From: an uncultured Clostridia bacterium
GTDB taxonomy: Bacteria > Bacillota > Clostridia > Christensenellales > Borkfalkiaceae
Direction: 5' to 3'
DNA length: 64,000 nt
NCBI GenBank assembly: GCA_934796775.1
Contig: CAKVPH010000001.1
Span: 186,001 to 250,000 of the forward strand
This document shows, one piece after another, positions 60,317-64,000 of the stretch. The notes under the pieces are model-generated. The model was not told the origin of the DNA and made no database searches. It was given only the letters and a program-made list of their open reading frames with translations. Both the position numbers and the translations under genes were made by a program. Position 1 is the first letter of the stretch. The number at the start of each line of letters is the position of its first letter.

Positions 60317-63082
60317 TTAGTCTTCTTTTCTGCTTTTTCTTATAACGATTGCAGCGCCTATTAAGCTAAGCATTGCGAATGCGCCGCCTACGCTTACAAA
60401 GCCGTTACAGCTTGAGCAGCTTCCGCCATCTGTAGTAGAACCGGAAGAACTGTTACCTTCGGGAGAAGAACTGCTATCGGGAGCTACTGCTTTCTTTACA
60501 GTATAAGTTACTTCAAGAGAATTGCTTCTTAAGAAGTTCTCTTCATCTTCGGGAACTGCGGTAACTCTTATCTTATAATCGCCTTCTTTAGTGAGTTCGC
60601 TAAGGTCAACAGAAGTATCTTTTATTGTCTTTTTAATAACTGTTTCGGTACCGAGTTTAACAACTACTTCGTATTCTTTTGCGCCGGTTACAGCTTCCCA
60701 CGTTGCTTTCTTTTCTTCTTGGTTTACGGTAACAACCGCTTTAGCCAAAGGCTTGGGTTCTTCGTCGTTTTCCATAGCGGATACTGCAACGTCTGCAACT
60801 AAATCAACTGCGGGAACAGCGTCTACACCTGCTTCAATTGCGGCGTCGGTAGAAATCGGAGTAATAGCTACGTTATCGATAGCTGCCCAACCGGGAGCGT
60901 CCGTTCCGAAACCTACGTTACCCATAGAGTTGGTAACTTTATCCTCAAAAATCTTAACGTAAGAGCCTACGGTTCCTTCAGCCGAAACTTCGGCAGCGTA
61001 CATAGCAACGTGATTGTTTATAACTACAAATTTAATTCTTGTGGTTTTATTGTAGAAAGAATAAAGTGAACCGTCGGCAGGTTTGCCGTATTCAACTGTT
61101 CCGTTAGGAGCAAAGTAACAAGGAATTGCGCCGTCTTCGTCAGCAGCTGTAAGCTTAGTCATGCCGGCAGTAACGGTAACGTCTCCGCCTTCTGCTCTTG
61201 CTTTACCTTCTCTGTTAATTAAAGATTCGGCGCCCCAGAAATACTGAGTCATGTTGCCTTCAATAATACCGTAAGCATATGCCTGATCAAGTTCGGGACA
61301 ATCGTTTTCAGCTCCGATTAATACAAAGAACGGAGAGTATCTGTTAGGACTATCTACCGCACCACCCGTGGGTAAGCCTGCGGGTAAATATCTGTTAGCT
61401 ACGGGTTCAGAAATATAATCGAACTGAAGCACGAAATCTGCATACTGTTCTTTAAACATAAGTCTGGTGTTAGTGCTTGTGCCGTAGAAACCTATTTTTC
61501 CGTTATCGGTAACAACGCCTTCAGCCTGATGAGTTGAAGTTTCCTGCTGAGTCAAATAACTTTCGGGAGCAGTAGTGCTTTGAAGCGTGAATTTAGAAGT
61601 TGAGATATAGTTATTATCAAAAGACGCGGTTTTTGCAACGCCTTCGTTTTCCTTAAGTTCGTAACCTGTAAGTTTTACGTTTGCTACGATAAGCGAGTAA
61701 TCAACGTCACCGCTACCCGTCTGAACAAACGAAACGTGACCGTTTGCTTTGATTCCTTCAAAATTATAAACGTTTTCGCCAACTTTAACGTCAACAGAAC
61801 CGTTCTTTCTGCCTTCGATATGAAGCGCTACGTCTGAGGTTGCGGTTAAACCTTCGAGTACAACTGCAGTTCCTATTTCGGTAGAAGTTCCGTCTTCCGC
61901 AATATTCTGTGCGCCGAGTACAACTTTGCCGGCTTCGTTTACGGTAAGATATACAAAGCTTGCTCCGCCCTTGGGTGCATCTAATGTAGTTCTGTAACTG
62001 TCAAGACCTAAAGCAATACCGATTTTACGACCGGCATTCATAGTAGCCAAACGATAAGTTGCGTCGAGTTCAAAAGTTTTTGCAAGTTTAGTATCAACAG
62101 CAAGTTTATTTGTAGTGGTAATTCTTGCGGCGTTAGAGGGTTTTGTGAATTTTACGACTGAATCGTAGGATTTTAACGAAGAAGTATTCCCACTATCGAC
62201 TAAAACAAGCTTATGTCTGTCTGCTTCAGCGCCCGATCCACCGATCATGTATTCATTTTCATTAAATCCGCAATTAAGATACGTTTTTTGAGTATCACCG
62301 TTTACCGAATAAATTTTTACATTGTCAATTTCATATGAATCATCATAAGCAAAATTCATATAGTAATTTTCAAGGCTTTCATCCAAAGTGAATGCATTTT
62401 TAACGGTCGCATATTCAGTCTTTTCATCCTTCACATCGGCATTGCCTCCGTAAATAACGAGATCTTTAGTGGTTATGTCATATTCGAGCCAGTATGTGCA
62501 ATGATCGTTTCCTTTAGCGATTTGAGCATTAAATACATCACCATGAAGTCCAAATTCTCCGCTATGTCCGGCAACAGTTCCATATTGACCAGAAGCATTA
62601 GGTGTTACCTTTTCTTTGTTAATCCATACTTCCGCATTCTCTGGAGCCTTAGCAAGAAGGACAGCTTTATTGTACATATTTGCTTGGAAAAAGTTTCTGC
62701 TCCAACTTCCACAAGAGTTGAATGGCGAGAAATACATAGATTGATACCACTCTCTTCCAATTTTGTAAATATCATACTGCAAAACAACCTTAGTTCCATC
62801 TACAAGATCCGCTTTAGGAATGGGGGTGTTGTGCGACATTAAAACGCCTCTCCAACCTACATTACTGAATGAAAGTGTAGAATTACCGGTTTTAGCGGTA
62901 ATTGCAGGATTAGTTTCATCATCAAAAGTGATAAAGTCCGCAGAACTGATAGAACCGTTTTTAATAAGACCATCGCCAAACGGGTTGTTCGTGTTGATTC
63001 CCGCATGAGCGACAATCGTTGTGCCTAAGCTTGCAGTAAGCATAATTGCAACTATTGCAAGCAATAAAGACCTTTTTTTCAT
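60317..63082 (-). CDS. Large secreted multi-domain protein with Cys-type C-terminal anchor
   Basis: The ATG at 63082 (921 residues) is chosen for AAGGAGAAAATGT upstream and a canonical signal peptide (KKRSLLLAIVAIMLTASLG ending in AHA). Three beta-sandwich, LamG-like regions are suggested: about 30-250 (VVLQYDIYKIGREW), 270-460 (AKTFELDATYRLA) and 480-740 (FVLQFDYISEP, WAAIDNVAITPI). A fibronectin-III-like module follows (KKATWEAVTGAKEYEVVVK), then a Ser/Gly linker and the end SCSSCNGFVSVGGAFAML, hydrophobic residues and RKSRKED. It lies between two permease genes, an unusual place; a surface glycan-binding role is inferred. Confidence 0.82.
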   Translation of the reverse strand: MKKRSLLLAIVAIMLTASLGTTIVAHAGINTNNPFGDGLIKNGSISSADFITFDDETNPAITAKTGNSTLSFSNVGWRGVLMSHNTPIPKADLVDGTKVVLQYDIYKIGREWYQSMYFSPFNSCGSWSRNFFQANMYNKAVLLAKAPENAEVWINKEKVTPNASGQYGTVAGHSGEFGLHGDVFNAQIAKGNDHCTYWLEYDITTKDLVIYGGNADVKDEKTEYATVKNAFTLDESLENYYMNFAYDDSYEIDNVKIYSVNGDTQKTYLNCGFNENEYMIGGSGAEADRHKLVLVDSGNTSSLKSYDSVVKFTKPSNAARITTTNKLAVDTKLAKTFELDATYRLATMNAGRKIGIALGLDSYRTTLDAPKGGASFVYLTVNEAGKVVLGAQNIAEDGTSTEIGTAVVLEGLTATSDVALHIEGRKNGSVDVKVGENVYNFEGIKANGHVSFVQTGSGDVDYSLIVANVKLTGYELKENEGVAKTASFDNNYISTSKFTLQSTTAPESYLTQQETSTHQAEGVVTDNGKIGFYGTSTNTRLMFKEQYADFVLQFDYISEPVANRYLPAGLPTGGAVDSPNRYSPFFVLIGAENDCPELDQAYAYGIIEGNMTQYFWGAESLINREGKARAEGGDVTVTAGMTKLTAADEDGAIPCYFAPNGTVEYGKPADGSLYSFYNKTTRIKFVVINNHVAMYAAEVSAEGTVGSYVKIFEDKVTNSMGNVGFGTDAPGWAAIDNVAITPISTDAAIEAGVDAVPAVDLVADVAVSAMENDEEPKPLAKAVVTVNQEEKKATWEAVTGAKEYEVVVKLGTETVIKKTIKDTSVDLSELTKEGDYKIRVTAVPEDEENFLRSNSLEVTYTVKKAVAPDSSSSPEGNSSSGSTTDGGSCSSCNGFVSVGGAFAMLSLIGAAIVIRKSRKED

Positions 63083-63096
63083 ACATTTTCTCCTTT

Positions 63097-63152
63097 CGGT
63101 TATTTTAAATAACCGCAAAATTTATTATTTTGCGGAAAATTTCTTTTCCGCA
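63097..63152. repeat. Three overlapping hairpins upstream of the large secreted protein gene
   Basis: Perfect inverted repeats are tiled so that neighbours share bases: TGCGGAAAA/TTTTCCGCA (63131-63152), CCGCAAAAT/ATTTTGCGG (63113-63135) and CGGTTAT/ATAACCG (63097-63115). Adjacent stems cannot form fully at the same time. The last stem ends three bases before the ribosome-binding site AAGGAG of the 921-residue protein gene. Confidence 0.75.
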
Positions 63153-63185
63153 ATATGCCTTTTTAACAAATAGTCCGCCGCAATT

Positions 63186-64000
63186 TTAATATTCGTAAGC
63201 GGGCAGATATTTATCTATAAGTTTTCGGCTGATAAACACAATCGGCGTTCCTAAAAGTGCGCATAGTACACCTACAGTTGCGCCCATAGCCATTTGCGGT
63301 TGTCCGCCGCTTTTTACATTAAGAACAAGATACATTGCAATAGTATACCCGCCTACAAATTCGGCACTGCCGCCAAGCAATAATTGCGGCTGTAAAAAGT
63401 AGGTAAAAATTACCGTTGTACCTAAAAGTAAAAGCGTTCCGAGCGTTGAGCCTATAAGCGGAATTGTAACGTAAAACAATTCTTTAAAAGCAGAAAGTCC
63501 GTCAAGTTTTCCCGCTTCAACAATCTCTTCGGGAATACGAGTCATTGCGCCGGAAACCAAAACGATATTGTAACCTATTCCCGACCAAAGCCCGTAAAAC
63601 AGAATCATCCACCAGGCATATCTTTTATCTCCGAAATATCCGTCGTAAGGCACTAAATTGCTCAGCCCCATTTTTTCGAGCATTGCGGGAATTGCGCCAA
63701 GCGTCGTATCGAACATAAAAGAGTAAGCAAGGGTTAAAACAACTACCGAAATTATAGACGGTAAAAAGAATATTACTTTAAACGCACCGCCCAAAGGCAT
63801 TTTTTTGTATAAAACGTAAGCGCATAGCAATGAAATGGGTACGATAACAAAATCGTTCCATAAAAATACGCTTACAGAGTTTAAACAAGCCCGTGGCAGA
63901 ACGCTACCCACTTTTGTGAATTCGCGGAATAAATCCAGATAGTTGTTAAAACCGTTTCCGATCCATTTCCCTGTATCGAAATTAAATTTTTGAAAAGACA
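63186..64000 (-). CDS. Carbohydrate ABC transporter permease, MalF type, 5' end beyond window
   Basis: The reading frame is open to the last base of the window, giving 271 residues of the protein; its true start lies to the right. The in-frame GTG at 63911 is not a likely start, because upstream codons read GKWIGNGFNNYLDLFREFT, the family's first periplasmic segment. Six helices are expected and at least five are visible. The EAA loop is EAGKLDGLSAFKELFYVTIP. It pairs with the MalG-type permease at 59342-60205 across the large secreted protein gene. The substrate-binding lipoprotein is presumably further upstream. Confidence 0.9.
   Translation of the reverse strand, partial: SFQKFNFDTGKWIGNGFNNYLDLFREFTKVGSVLPRACLNSVSVFLWNDFVIVPISLLCAYVLYKKMPLGGAFKVIFFLPSIISVVVLTLAYSFMFDTTLGAIPAMLEKMGLSNLVPYDGYFGDKRYAWWMILFYGLWSGIGYNIVLVSGAMTRIPEEIVEAGKLDGLSAFKELFYVTIPLIGSTLGTLLLLGTTVIFTYFLQPQLLLGGSAEFVGGYTIAMYLVLNVKSGGQPQMAMGATVGVLCALLGTPIVFISRKLIDKYLPAYEY

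Noticed and set aside
63186..63911. Reading the right-edge permease as complete from the GTG at 63911
   Set aside because: The frame stays open to the window edge and codes for the expected N-terminal segment of a MalF-type permease, so the gene is truncated by the window.
1..64000. CRISPR array, insertion sequence, prophage or toxin-antitoxin pair
   Set aside because: No spaced direct repeats, transposase frames with terminal repeats, phage structural genes or paired small toxin/antitoxin frames were recognised.

Overview
The window looks like a chromosomal stretch from an uncultured, low-GC member of the Clostridia (Firmicutes). The evidence is the condensin/ftsY operon, the spore-associated set ytfJ-dacF next to scpAB and a DUF2953 gene, hslVU beside trmFO and topA, Firmicutes-type promoters and Shine-Dalgarno sites, and a Firmicutes-type LexA box. 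The glycan genes at the right end suggest a host-associated or gut lifestyle, but that is inference. No phage, insertion sequence, CRISPR array or rRNA was seen. Nearly all genes lie on the minus strand. The plus strand carries only tkt, a radical-SAM/DUF4130 pair and one tRNA.

Left third (1-18 kb). A partial membrane-protein gene and proS lie divergent to tkt. After a two-way terminator come, read right to left, an operon asnS-plsX-rnc-smc-ftsY-M50 protease-scpA-scpB (one transcript carrying all three condensin subunits) and, past a terminator, DUF2953-ytfJ-dacF-rluB plus two small unknown genes.

Middle (18-36 kb). A two-gene DNA-repair-like unit (radical SAM plus DUF4130) is driven by a consensus promoter overlapped by an exact Firmicutes LexA box, so it is probably an SOS operon. 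A tRNA-Glu(CTC) with its own promoter and terminator follows. Then comes a minus-strand housekeeping run, GT39-like glycosyltransferase-comM-dprA-topA-trmFO-hslV-hslU-hisS-YgjP protease-dtd. Two tandem DHH phosphoesterases and an orphan tyrosine recombinase come next.

Right-middle (36-49 kb). MgtC-like and CPA2 antiporter genes precede a reduced division and wall cluster murE-mraY-murD-ftsW-murA-ftsQ-ftsA-ftsZ that lacks murF, murG, murC and ftsL. A perfect TTGACA-N17-TATAAT promoter sits in front of ftsQ-ftsA-ftsZ. FtsA ends at its folded core with no visible C-terminal membrane helix.

Right end (49-64 kb). A carbohydrate locus holds two ABC sugar permeases, two large secreted proteins with a shared Cys-type C-terminal anchor, a lipoprotein resembling a glycosidase, paired lipoprotein and cytoplasmic metallophosphoesterases, a ROK regulator, a cytoplasmic DUF4838 protein and a cytoplasmic sialate O-acetylesterase-like enzyme. 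The layout suggests capture and trimming of a decorated glycan outside the cell, import, and completion of degradation inside. The substrate-binding protein and ATPase are not in the window.
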